Of a stretch of 64,000 nucleotides of DNA, positions 34,431-45,059 are shown piece by piece. Made by a program: the position numbers and the translations under genes. The notes beneath the pieces are model-generated. The model did not search any database. It saw only the letters and a list, made by a program, of their open reading frames with translations, and had not been told where the DNA came from. The DNA is from Nepenthes gracilis (Eukaryota; Streptophyta; Magnoliopsida; Caryophyllales; Nepenthaceae): positions 9,056,627 through 9,120,626 of the forward strand of contig BSYO01000035.1 in assembly GCA_033239525.1 (NCBI GenBank), written 5' to 3'. Each line of letters opens with the position of its first letter. The stretch's first letter is position 1.

Positions 34431-35793
34431 TCAAATTTTATGGGTAAACATAACTGCAGCTAATTTCAAATCATGAGTTGGATAATTCTTTTCATGCACC
34501 TTTAACCATCTGGACCCATAAATAACCACTTTACCATTCTGCATCAACATACAACCCAAGCCTTCTTTGGAGGCGTCACAATATACCTCAAAACCACTGG
34601 ATCCCTCTAGGATAGTTAACACTGGAGCAGTTATTAGGCGATCCTTCAATTTCTGAAAACTCCGATCATATTCTTCAATTCAATTAAACTAGCATCCTTT
34701 TTTATCAATTGAGTTAAAGGCATAGCAATCCACAAAAAATTCTCTACAAATCCCCTATAGTACCCCATGTCGAGAAAACTCATAATTTTAGTCACTGAAG
34801 TAGGCTTATTCCAGTTAATAATAGCCTCCACCTTCTTCAAGTCTATGGCGTTGCCACCATTTGAAATAACATGCCACAAAAATATCACATTCTCTACCCA
34901 AAACTCACTTTTCTTCAATTTAGCATATAATTTCTCTTCACGAAGCACCTGGAGTGCAAATTTATCGAAATATCATGTTCTTCATGACTCTTAGATATAT
35001 CAAAATATCATCAATAAATACCACCATAAATTTATTTAGATAAGGCCGAAATACCCAATTCATCAGATCCATAAAAGTAACAGGAGTATTAGTAAGACCA
35101 AATAACATAACAAGAAATTCATAGTGGCCGTATCTCATCCGAAAAGCTGTCTTGGCCACATCGTCCTGCTTTTCCTAAACTGATGATATCCCGACAGCAA
35201 ATCTATCTTAGAAAACACCCGAGATCTTGTAATTGGTCAAATAGATTATCGTGATCTTATTCAGTTCACGATAATCCACACATAGCCGAAAAGACCCATC
35301 CTTCTTCCTCACAAATAGTACCGGTGCACCCCACGGAGATACACTCGACCTAATAAAGCCCCTGTCTAACAACTCCAATAACTGTAACTTTAATTGTTTC
35401 AATTCAGCAGGCGCCATACGATATGATGCCCTTGAAATTGGACTAGTACCAAGAATAACCTTAATTTTAAATTCAACCTCCCGATGAGGGGATAACCCAA
35501 GCAACTTCTCTAAAAATATATCCTCAAAATCACATACAACAAAAATATCTCTAACGGACACATCATGACTCCCAATCATGCTGGCATACACCAAATAAGT
35601 TTGGCACCCACTTTTCATCAAATGCTTGGCATGTAAAACCAAAATCAATACATACATCTCCTACTTCCTAATGCCTTGGAAGAAAAAGGGTTAAACTCTA
35701 ATAATATCAAAACACACCCTTTTAAGAAAATAATAAATACTGGCATGATAATTAGCTAGCCAGTCTATCCCTAAAATGACATCAAAATCACAC
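34431..35793 (-). pseudogene. Protease end, reverse transcriptase and RNase H (element B)
   Basis: CDFDVILGIDWLANYHAS (35790-35735) is the protease end. [20 protein letters not shown] and [17 protein letters not shown] form the linker. [20 protein letters not shown] (about 35340-35280), [14 protein letters not shown] and [13 protein letters not shown] (about 35035-35000) make the RT with its catalytic FIDD intact. RNase H starts with [19 protein letters not shown] (about 34600-34540), with its first Asp intact. Frameshifts at about 35210, 34965 and 34645 break the frame. The protease is cut at 35793 by the LINE. Confidence 0.9.
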
Positions 35794-36129
35794 ATTTTTT
35801 TGGTAAGTAAGTTAAATGAATTAAATAAAATGAAATAAACAAAAATAATGTTCTAACTCCAAGTATTTTGCCAACTTAGATTTAGAACAACGAGTTAGGG
35901 CATACCCCGAGTATCACCATTAACATAATCAATGATTGGTGAAAAGAAAAAAGAAAAACCACACCTAGGTGTAATTCATCTAAAACGACTGTATGCAATC
36001 CGGTCCTACCACACATACAGACCTAAAGAGTAGATTCAACAAGATAAGCACTAATGGGAGCTCCAGCATCATCTAACCAATTAGATCCATAGTCAACAAA
36101 TCCAGAATTTGCACCCAATGCCACTCCGC

Positions 36130-37470
36130 TCCACAACAAAGGTATTCCAGTGCACTCCGTCCAATGCACTTTGGATTCAACAATGCACTCCGCCTCTAGA
36201 TATAAGTACTCCATCCAATGCACTGTGGATTCTACAATGCACTCCGGCCTCCAGGTAAAGGTACACCAGTTTCTGCAATGCCACACCGATCAATGCACTC
36301 CGTCCAATGCACTGCGGATTCAACAATGCACTTCGGCTATCAGATAAGGGTACTTCGGATTCAGCAATGCCACACTTTCAACCGAGCCACTCCGTCCAAG
36401 TAGACAAAAGCCACTCCAGAAAATGGGCATATGCATACCGGAAGCATAATCAAGGTCACTCCGTCCAAAGTGAGGTCTCGCCGGCCTGAAGTCAAGAAAG
36501 CACTCCGCATAAGGGACAGCTATACTCCAGAAGCATGAGCAAGGACACTCCGTCCTAAGATAGAATAAGCACTCCGTGACCACCTGAGATGATTTTTTTT
36601 TCACGGGAAAATAGACACTCCGGATAAAGGCAATCCAGAGGCACTAAAAAAGTCATTCGGTCTGAAGTGATAAAAGAAAAACACTCGGTCCAAGAAGTCA
36701 AGAAGACACTCCAGAAAAATTGCAACAACACTCTGGAAGCTCGACCAAATTCACTCCATCCCAAGCGAGAGGAAGCACTCCGCCACCACAGGAAGGATTT
36801 TTTTTTCTTCCGAAGTGATAAAAAAACACTCCGTCCAAGAAGTCAATAAGGCGCTCTGAAAAAATTGCAACAGCACTCCGGAAGCTCGACCAAATTCACT
36901 CCGTCCCAAGCGAGAGGCAGCACTCCGCCACCACAGGAATGATCTGTTTTTTTTTTCACTCCGTCCGAAGTGATAAAAAAACACTCCGTCCAAAAAGTCA
37001 ATAAGGCGCTCCGGAAAAGTTGTAACAACACTCCGGAAGCTCGACCAAATTCACTCCATCCCAAGCGAGAGGGAGCACTCTGCCACCACAGGATTTTTTT
37101 TTTCTTCACTCCGTCAATAAGGCGCTCCGGAAAAAATGCAACAGCACTCCGGAAGCTCGACCAAATTCACTCCGTCCCAAGCGAGAGGGAGCACTCCGCC
37201 ACCACAGGATTTTTTTTTTCCCGATAGCAGGCCACTCTGTCCAAGGAAATAGCAGGCTCTCTGAATTAAGGACACAGGCACTCCGGAGGCACTATCAAAG
37301 CCACTCTGTCCAAAATAAGAAAGAGCACTCCGTCCAAGGAGTCCAGAATGCACTCCGTCCAAGGAGTCCAGAATGCACTCCGGATTACAGACAACTACAA
37401 TCCGGAAGCTCAAGCAAAGCCACTCGATCTAAACGAGAAGAAGCACTCCGCCACCACAAGTAATGATTTT
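36130..37470 (-). repeat. Tandem repeat array in LINE 3' region, units with internal A-tracts
   Basis: Two kinds of unit are seen. 36130-36400 has ~75-bp units around CACTCCGTCCAATGCACT(G/T). 36400-37470 has five or six longer units, each containing CTCGACCAAATTCACTCC, AAGCGAGAGG(A/C/G)AGCACTC and CGCCACCACAGGA followed by a T-run. T-runs lie at about 36592, 36788, 36945, 37095, 37210 and 37467, at spacings of roughly 114-257 bp. The hexamer ACTCCG recurs several dozen times. On the minus strand the T-runs are A-tracts. Open frames through the array are low-complexity and not genes. Confidence 0.85.
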
Positions 37471-37474
37471 TTTT

Positions 37475-38247
37475 TTATAATAAGCCCCAACGAAGCCGCA
37501 GCGGCCTAGAAATATCCATGTCAGACACTGTGATGGTCTTCAATCTTAGTCTCACGATATTGATAATCGTAGAGGAAATATGGGAGATGTCATTGGGAGG
37601 GAATTTCTGAAAGATACAATTATTGCGCTCCTTCCATATGTAGTAGACCTTGGCTGCCAGCGACAGATGCTTTGTGAGGGCCGAGAAGCTTTTCCCTCTC
37701 CAAACAGTCGCAGCCCATGAAATATTGTGTTTCCACTCGGTGTGCGGCCATTGAATGCCCGACGGTCTTTGGATTTTGATCCACAAAGCTTTGGAGTATG
37801 AACAGGAGAAAAAAAGATGGTTATGGTTTTCATCACCCGTATTGCAGAGAGTGCATCTTGTGGATGGGATGGGGACACCATGGATGCGGTCAAGGGTATT
37901 GAGTCGACCCTTGACAGCTAACCATAGTGTAAACGCGTGAGCAGGAATACGGTATGGACCCCAAACCAAAGGAGCCCAACTAACTTTTGGTCTGGGAGGA
38001 TGGATGAGAAAATACCCAGATTGAGTCGAGAACTTTCCATTAACATTCCCAGCCCACCATACAGAGTCCTTTTGATGGATGCATGGGGGTTAGGCATGTT
38101 ATCAATTAAGTGAGAAACCTCAAAATCAAAGGGTTAGGCCAAGCCCGATTATTATTTACGATGATTCTTTGAAACCTTAACGTCCCAAGGCGGACCGAAA
38201 CTAGGCGTGTATGGTGGAGCTAACCTCACTCGGGAGCCTAGAGGGTG
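37475..38247 (-). pseudogene. LINE ORF2 C-terminal zf-RVT domain
   Basis: 37969-37475 reads 164 codons: MVWGPYRIPAHAFTLWLAV, RLNTLDRIHG and then CTLCNTGDENHNHLFFSCSY, the Cys/His cluster C-x2-C-x8-H-x4-C typical of zf-RVT. WRGKSFSALTKHLSLAAKVYYIWKER follows and it ends RLRWGLL with a stop, the normal end of plant L1 ORF2. Stops separate it from RT at 37970-38247. Confidence 0.85.
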
Positions 38248-40170
38248 CTAGTTATCGTGCGAGGAGGAAAGTATCAGGCCCTCCCCAATAACCTTAATAC
38301 TGTGGGAAGCATAAAGGGGCGAAGTTTCGCTGATTTTCGCCCCGACTCCATGTGGGCGAGCCGGGACTTTAAGGGTCCAAATGCACCGGTCCTTGATTCT
38401 ATTTTTGTGGATCCAAGAAAACCAGTCCGAATTAGGGTCTTTGGAGATAAGACACCAAAGAAGCTTGTAGTTAAGAGCTTTATTCTGATCAACCAGATTT
38501 TTGAGGCCCAAACCCCCTTCGGACTTGGGGTAGCAAATATCACTCCAAGCCACTTTAGCATTATGTCTCCCTTCAGCAGAGCCCTTCCAGAGGAAATGGC
38601 GCAAGAGGCAATCAATTGTTTTTAGAGTGCACTTAGGCAAAATAAACATAGAGGACCAGAAAAGATGAATGGACGAAAGAATGAAAGCGACCAGCTGTAA
38701 CCGCCCCCCAAACGAAAGCCATCTATTTTTCCAGGAGGTGATCCTCCTAGTGATCCTGTCTGTGAGAGATTTGCAGTCAGAAGCTGAGAGACGGGAGGTA
38801 ACAAGGGGGACGCCCAAGTATTTGATGGGGAGTTTGCCCTCCTTAAACCCCAAGATACTAGCAATGTTCTTGTGAAGGAAAACGTCCTTTGAACAGATGA
38901 AAACTTCACTTTTATTCGGGTTTGCAGAGAGACCGGAAGAAACATGGAACTCCTCAAGGCACTCCTTGAGGATTTGGGTGGATTGGGTATCAGCATGGGA
39001 GAAAAGGAGGAGATCATCAGCAAAGGCTAGCATAACAGTTTGAGTGTCAGCGCATTTTCAGTGATATTTGAAAGGGCTATCCCTCCTTGCCTTAAACTTA
39101 ATAATGCCGTTGAGGACTTCCATAACCAGGACAAAAAGATAAGGGGATAGGGGATCCCCTTGGCGGAGACCCTTGCCACCTTTGAAGAACCCGACCACTT
39201 CCCCGTTGATGTTGAGGGAGTACGTCGAAGTAGTAATACATTGGCTAATCCAATTGACCATCATCAGAGGAAAATTCATGAGAGTCAGCATATTGATGAT
39301 AAAGTCCCATTGAACAGAGTCATAAGCTTTCATCAGATTGATTGTTGATCATATGTCTGCTTATGTGTAACATCAGACAGATTTTATATTTTGTCAGTTT
39401 TGTTAAACTTTGTTCTCATGGAGGACCCCTATGTTGGGTGTCGTTTTTTGATGTACGAACTGCTCGGGGAATGCCCTAGCATTTTATGTATTATCTCCAA
39501 GTTAAAATACTTGGATTTAATGCATAGGTTGTGCAATTTTTTTATCCCATAAATCTAAAATACTTACTTACCAAAAAAAACGCTTTCATCAATCAACCTT
39601 CATAGTACATCTAGGCGGGCCAAGCCCAAGATGATACTTGTGAAGGCGTTCCTGAGCTAAAAGGATATTATCACTAATCTAACGCCCCGCCACAAAGGTT
39701 GTTTGGCATTTGTCCACCAGGTATGGAAGTGTTTCCTTGATTCTGTTTGCGAGAATTTTAGAAATCACTTTGTAATTGACATTGCAACAGGAAATTGGGC
39801 GATAATCAGAGACCAAGCGTGGTGACTGGACCTTAGGGATAAGACTAATCAGAGTGGTATTCATTTGTTTTAGGAGCTTTCCATGTTTGAAAAAATCAAG
39901 GATAGCTTCACAGACCAAAGGACCGGTAATCTCCCACGAGTCCTTAAAAAATTTTGAGGAGAAACCATCAGGACCTGGGGCTCTGTCATCCCCAATGGAG
40001 AACAGCGCATTATGGATTTCCTCCTCAGAAACCGATCTAACCAGCGACCCAGTTAGCGACCCAAGGACGGTATGGAGAATGTACGGGCGAATACGGTTGG
40101 CCTCCGCCGGCCCATGAGTTCGTCCAGACCCTAATGCATTTTTGAAGTGGCCAATGATCAATTCATTCAA
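38248..40170 (-). pseudogene. LINE reverse transcriptase (split by a retroposon)
   Basis: It would prime cDNA synthesis at nicked chromosomal DNA. 40170-39679 has RAPGPDGFSSKFFKDSW, LISLIPKVQSPRLVSDYRPI and ILANRIKETLPYLV. A stop follows FVAGR. After the 246-bp retroposon, MKAYDSVQWDFIINML (39333) continues to LRQGDPLSPYLFVLVMEVL. A frameshift leads to FADDLLLFSHAD (about 39025-38990; catalytic FADD intact) and LPIKYLGVPLVTSRLS, then SWKNRWLSFGGRLQLV and GGLGLKNLVDQNKALNYKLLW. Confidence 0.92.
39336..39581 (+). mobile_element. 246-bp retroposon (SINE or truncated LINE) in the LINE RT
   Basis: It splits the RT motif before MKAYDSVQW. GCTTTCATCA occurs on both sides (39326-39335 and 39582-39591), a 10-bp target duplication. 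The insert ends in ACTTACTTACC plus an A-run on the plus strand. I see no convincing pol III A/B boxes, so it may be a SINE whose head I do not recognise, or a 5'-truncated LINE tail. Its last 18 bases match the 3' end of the LINE it sits in. Confidence 0.8.
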
Positions 40171-41348
40171 ATCTTCCTTCCCACTAGTAGGATTTCCAGA
40201 GGCATCAATGAGGGAGATGATCCTATTCCGATTTTAGTTCCCACTAACAAACTTGAAGAAAATTTTGTGCATTGATCGCCCTCTTTGAGCCATCTGATTT
40301 TGGCTTTCTGTTGGAGGAAATCTACCTCTCTAGCCATTGCAGAATAATAGTCAGCCCTACAAGAACGCTCAGTACCGCACATCACTATGGAAGGGAAAGC
40401 TTTAGATTGGACATCCTCAAGACATTTCCGAGGGCGCAGCACCTCTTCGTGAATATCCCCACATTGGGTATTAAGAGTTTTGAACATTCCTTTCACCTTT
40501 TTGAGAGAGGACATTAGCCTAAACATCGGAGTATCATTAGTCACGGTCTCCCAAGCTTCCTTGACCATAGAAAGAAAACTTGGGGATTTGGTGAGAAAGT
40601 TATTAAATCGAAACATCCCATGTTTACGCACTGCACGATCCATAGGAAGAAGGATGCATGGGGAGTGATCTGATAACCTAGCAGGAGGGAAGACCGCTTT
40701 AGAGCTTCTGAAGAAGTCAAACCAGTGGCCATTTGCGACCACTCGGTCAAGTTTTCTGAAAATACGGGATGAGGGGTCCCGCCCATCATTCCAGGTGAAA
40801 AATTGACATTCATGACAAATGTCCTCCAGGTCACAATCCCTGAGGCATTCATTAAGATCAATGGAGCTTTTATAATGCCAAGAGCCACCGAGGGCCTCAG
40901 TCGCCGAGCGGATGGCATTAAAATCTCTCAGGACCGCCCAAGGGAGATCGCCCGGGAGGCCTGATTGCCTCCTAAGGCTGTGCCAAAGAATTTTCCGAGA
41001 ACCTTCCAGGTTAGCACCATATACAAAGGATAAGAGGCAGCGAAAATTATCCTCAAGGAAGAGCGCTTCGGTATGAATGACCTGGTCTTCCTTGGAGAGA
41101 ATGTTCACTGCTACTTTTTTGGGATCCCATCCGACCCAAATTCTCCCAACAGAGGAAATAGAATAGTTCATAGACCAGAGCCAGTGTCGATTAATCCTGG
41201 CCGAAATGGAGATTGCATTTTTCTCCGCAACTTTAGTCTCGACCAGTCCAACAATACAACACCCGTGAGATCCAATGAGGTTGCGGACTTCATGAGCTTT
41301 CACCATCCCATTAAGTCCCCTCACGTTCCAGCATGCTATATTAGTCAT
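40167..41348 (-). pseudogene. LINE ORF2 start with apurinic endonuclease domain
   Basis: ATG at 41348-41346 (MTNIACWNVRGLNG). Endonuclease/exonuclease/phosphatase motifs in order: NVRGLN, GLVETKV, VGWDPKK, DFNAIRSATEALGG (with Arg for the usual Gly before DFN), FFTWNDGR, KLDRVVANGHW and LSDHSPC. The C-terminal part EVDFLQQKAKIRWLKEGDQ leads into RT. The frame is lost near 40255, and continuing sequence runs into the RT piece at 40170. The start is favoured because it overlaps the ORF1 stop by 8 nt. Confidence 0.88.
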
Positions 41349-43253
41349 AAGAAATTGGCGAGAGGGGGGATGTCTTTTTAGGCCCCTTGGAGTATCTGGA
41401 TTTCTTAGAGGATTTCGGGCCCCTCTTCTTAGGCTTACCGTCAGAACCATTAGAATCAGATCCATCAGATGCTGGGTCTAGGCTCAAAGGATTATTAGGC
41501 TTAGGTAGTCCCTGAGGGCTGGAATTGGCAGGGGGCTCGATAGTGCAAAACTCCGGTCCAGGATCCTCATCCATCCCAGAGGTAATGTTGGGTAAGTGAT
41601 GGGCCTCAACCCCAGCATAGTGCCTCTCCTCAACGATCTCATTCAAGGACACGGCAAACTGGGTCCCCGGGGGGATAATTAATACCGGATTACCATGCGG
41701 GGGAGCCATAGAAGACTCAACCAGGTGATCTGACGGAGAAGAGCCATCACCATCCACATGGTCATCCTGGGTAGGGACCAGGAGAACGCTAAATGAATTG
41801 GCTACAGATAAAGTCATCACGATCCAAAGTCTCAGAGGGTGGGATAGCAGCACTCGAGCTCTTAAAGCGAAGCTAAGATTTTGGGAGGTTTGGTGGGGCT
41901 ATGTTGGATAAAGCTGACCTTGACAACACCAGTTGATTGAGGGGAGGAGCCTTCTCATCAACTTTACGATGGGTTCGGCGAGGAGGTCTCCGATGGTACT
42001 CAATTTTAATTTCCCGAAAGAGCTGTCAATTTCAGGTCTGTGACAATGACTGCTCGAACCTTAATAGATTACGGTAGCGGAGCATCAAGCGCCACCTCAA
42101 TACACACCTCGAGCAAAACCCATGCGCTCAAATCTTTCGATACTTGAGGTCGAGAAGGATAGGCTTACCGATAGCACTGGCTATCCAACTCAAACCCAGG
42201 GGTGTCCAGTATTCAACTGGAACCCCTGACAAAGTGATCCATGTGGGAATGGATTTGTGTTCTTCCTTGGAAAGGACCATTCTAGGCTCCCATTTCTTGA
42301 GAAATAAAGGGCACCCTCCAATAGCCCAAGGGCCGCTAGCCAAGCATTTATGGAGCATATTTATGGAAGAGAATAAAAAAAAAAAGAAACCATTCTCGTT
42401 TCCAGCTACATGACTGAGCTCGAATCGAGCCCAATTTTTCCTGGTAATGTTGTTTATAGCATTAAAATGGTGGGGGTGCCAGCAAAGTAGTCGACAAGGG
42501 TAGCACCCCACGGTTGCTCACCCTGATGAATAACATCAGGAGGAGGAGATAGGATCACATTCCCAACATCTGCAACATTAAGGGGAAAAATTTAAGGAGG
42601 GACTTACCACCAGGGGTGTTATGTTGGACCACGGAGGACCATGAGACTCCATGGTTACAAGCATCAGCACCGGGAGGAAGGGCGGCAGCAGGGGAGTTCC
42701 TGGGTACCTCCGGGCAAAGTTGAGGGGCTCCACTAGGGGCAGGGAGGATGGCAGATGCAGAAGACACCGCCAGCAACACATTGGAGGGACAGGGAATACC
42801 CTGACGTGGAGGCGAAGAAGAGGCCAGAGGCGAAGCATCGGCAACCAAACCACCTGCAATGGAGGGACCTGGATTTTCAGGGATAGAGCCCACAGGAAAA
42901 TTGCTAGAATTGGCCAGGCAATTTCCAAAACCCTCAGAATCCATATTCCTAGGGCATTGATTCGAAGGAGATAAAGCCTCCTGAGGAGCACCATCGAAGA
43001 CAACAGAGTCAGAGCACTCTGCCTGAAAAGACACCTTTCTGGCGACTTGCCAATACGAAAATTCACGATCCGGAAGATTTGAATCTATAGAATCTTTCGC
43101 AGGTGAATCCATAATTGCAGACGGATTCATCGGCAATGAACAGATTCGAGAACCTTGAGGGGGAGAATCACAGTCTGGAGATGAAGGAATGCATGAGCAA
43201 CTGTTCTTAGAGAGCGGATAAGGTGTAGAAGACCTTCGAAGAGTCGATGACAT
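41341..43253 (-). pseudogene. LINE ORF1 (DUF4283, nucleic-acid-binding)
   Basis: A Ser/Pro-rich N-terminus begins at the ATG at 43253 and stays open to 42555. A frameshift leads into the DUF4283 domain (42511-42128): WARFELSHVAGNENG, LASGPWAIGGCPLFLKKWEP and IPTWITLSGVPVEYWTPLGL. Below 42127 the frame is broken. The last open stretch (41853-41341) is acidic then Lys-rich (KKRGPKSSKKSRYSKGPKK), and its stop overlaps the ORF2 ATG. ORF1 proteins of plant L1 elements bind RNA and form the retrotransposition particle. Confidence 0.82.
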
Positions 43254-43545
43254 GGTCTCTTATCAGAAGGAAACCATTCAGCAGACCAGAAAAACGATGA
43301 CCGCAGGTTGGAAAAAGGAAGAAGGAACACCACAGAACAGGGCAAGCGAATCGATTTGAGGGGGGGAAGGAACGTGAAGGGGACGACAGGGATGGAGACA
43401 CCGAAGACAGAACAGAGCGAAGAAATACAGAGACAGTACATGAGAGAACCAAACCTCTAAGAGGGACCAGCCATGGCTGGCGGCGCCGACAGAGGAGGGC
43501 AAAAGGAGCGCGGCAACACAGATAAGAAGCCGGTTTAAAATTGAA
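43254..43545 (-). other. LINE 5' region
   Basis: GC-rich sequence before ORF1, where the LINE's internal promoter would lie. Three minus-strand frames cross it; none has recognisable domains. It ends at the B protease coding sequence. Confidence 0.55.
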
Positions 43546-43665
43546 ATTTCGGGAAGCCATCAAATCCACCGTCAAATGCATCCCATTCACCTCAACCATA
43601 CACTCTAGATACATAATATTAGTAATTACTGACGATATGGTAGGTGTTGATACAGCCAAAGAATA
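43546..43665 (-). pseudogene. Protease N-terminal part (element B)
   Basis: NIMYLECMVEVNGMHLTVDL and MASRNF, the part that precedes the protease end at 35793 on the other side of the LINE. The catalytic D-S/T-G part just above is not clearly readable. Confidence 0.75.
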
Positions 43666-45045
43666 ATATAAAATTCTTAGAGTGGATATGACATAGCATG
43701 CAAATTATGAAAAAATAAAAGAGTGCGTAGATCCGAAATCCAATAAAATAGAAGTTGAAATTCCACAAATAAGAATGTTACCTTCAACCATGTTCGGGGA
43801 TGCTTCAGCATCCTGTATAGTCACCGCAAAAGCTTTAACTAAAATAGTAGGCTTCCTTGCTTCCAACCCTTGGGTAGTGGGCAATCCTTGATTTGGTGGC
43901 TCTACTGACCATAATTAAAATAGGCCCCCGTCGCTTTAAAATAAGGCTTCCCCATATGCTTCTTCCTATAATGGACACAGTCAGCCACTGATGCTTGAGA
44001 ACTAGCCACTGACTGAACCTCAGCAATACTTTTCCCCTTGTCTGCCACCTTTACCTTTTGAGAATGCCCTAAGGATCCTAAACTTAATTCCGTGCTATAA
44101 CTCGTCTGATTGGCTGCCTTCTTAGCAAAGAACTTTTGAGTCTCGAGCTCCTTCTCAAATATCAAAACTCGATCAAAGATCTCCACAAAGTCTGAAGTTT
44201 CTGTGTCTCCAATTGCCTCCTAATATCATATCTCAATCTTTACTAAAATTTTTTAGCCTTTCTCAATTCGTCTTTCACAATGTAGGTGCATATCGGGACA
44301 ATTCAGTAAATTTTGCTTTATATTCTGCTAGGGTATGGCTCCCTTGCCTAAGTCATATAAATTTCTGTTCCTTTTGATCTTGGAGGTTAGAGAAAAAAAT
44401 ACTTTTTCATAAAAATTTTCTCAAATATATCTCAAGTAATATCATCATCAGGCACTCCCAACGCCATTTTTTCATTGCCCACTAGCTATCAGTCTCACCC
44501 TCTAACTTATATACTGCAAAGGTAACCTTTTTCTAATCAAAAAAATTAAATGACTGTAAATATTTTCTTCAACCTCCGAATCCAAATATTCACGGATCTG
44601 GTTCTCCCAAAAATTCAGGTACTCTCTCCGCCGTAAATTTATCATATGCCGTCGGGGTGGGATTTACTGAGGGCAGTTCTAGTACAAAAATTTGAGCCAT
44701 GTGACACTACTCCATCTATTCTATAATGTTGGTCATCCTTCCCAACAAATTTAGATATTCAGCCTCACGATCCTGGGGAGTACTAGCACCTCCATGAGTG
44801 TTTATTTTTCCTCTCATACTTACCATACTGTTATCCTATAACCGAAAATATCACAATATTAATTGACCTCACATAATCAGATTAGAGGGAGGGGGGTTAA
44901 TAATAAATCAATATAATTTAGGATTAAACCTAGGGACTAACACCTAAACATTCCATCTAATCCTAACTATCTTTAAACCCTCTTCAACCTAAACTTAAAC
45001 CTAAGCTCCTGCTTATAGATCGATCAATTCTAAGGCATCTCTTTT
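43666..45045 (-). pseudogene. gag with CCHC knuckles (element B)
   Basis: A 94-codon stretch (44186-43902) starts ILIFEKELETQK-like and continues through KKAANQTSYSTE to CVHYRKKHMGKPYFKATG and YFNYGQ. These are two knuckles with Cys to Tyr changes in several ligands, followed by a stop before SH. Upstream (44830-44190) the gag core is decayed (LRHLRQGSHTLAEYKAKFTE-like sequence near 44355-44285). It lies between the PBS and the protease, as expected. Confidence 0.75.
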
Positions 45046-45046
45046 T

Positions 45047-45057
45047 CTTTGATACTA
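45047..45057 (-). promoter_or_regulatory. Primer-binding site of element B (mutated)
   Basis: TAGTATCAAAG on the minus strand beside the 5' LTR end, with two changes from TGGTATCAGAG. Confidence 0.7.
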
Positions 45058-45059
45058 AT

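Larger units (their letters stand above)
35794..43545 (-). mobile_element. L1-type LINE inserted in element B
   Basis: Minus-strand order: 5' region (43545-43254), ORF1 with a DUF4283 domain (43253-41341), then ORF2 with endonuclease (41348-40167), reverse transcriptase (40170-38248) and zf-RVT domain (37969-37475). A 1.7-kb 3' region with tandem repeats follows, and it ends in ACTTACTTACCAAAAAAA at 35794. There are no LTRs. The flanks show an imperfect ~13-bp direct repeat (AAATTTCAATTTT near 43545 and AAATGTGTGATTTT near 35790, read on minus). Protease coding of B stops and resumes at these points. Many stops and frameshifts make it inactive. Confidence 0.9.

Noticed and set aside
36130..37470. 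Many 60-100-codon frames on both strands
   Set aside because: They are translations of a tandem repeat with few stop-generating words; low complexity.
42651..42974. 107-codon Arg/Gly-rich plus-strand frame
   Set aside because: Antisense of LINE ORF1.
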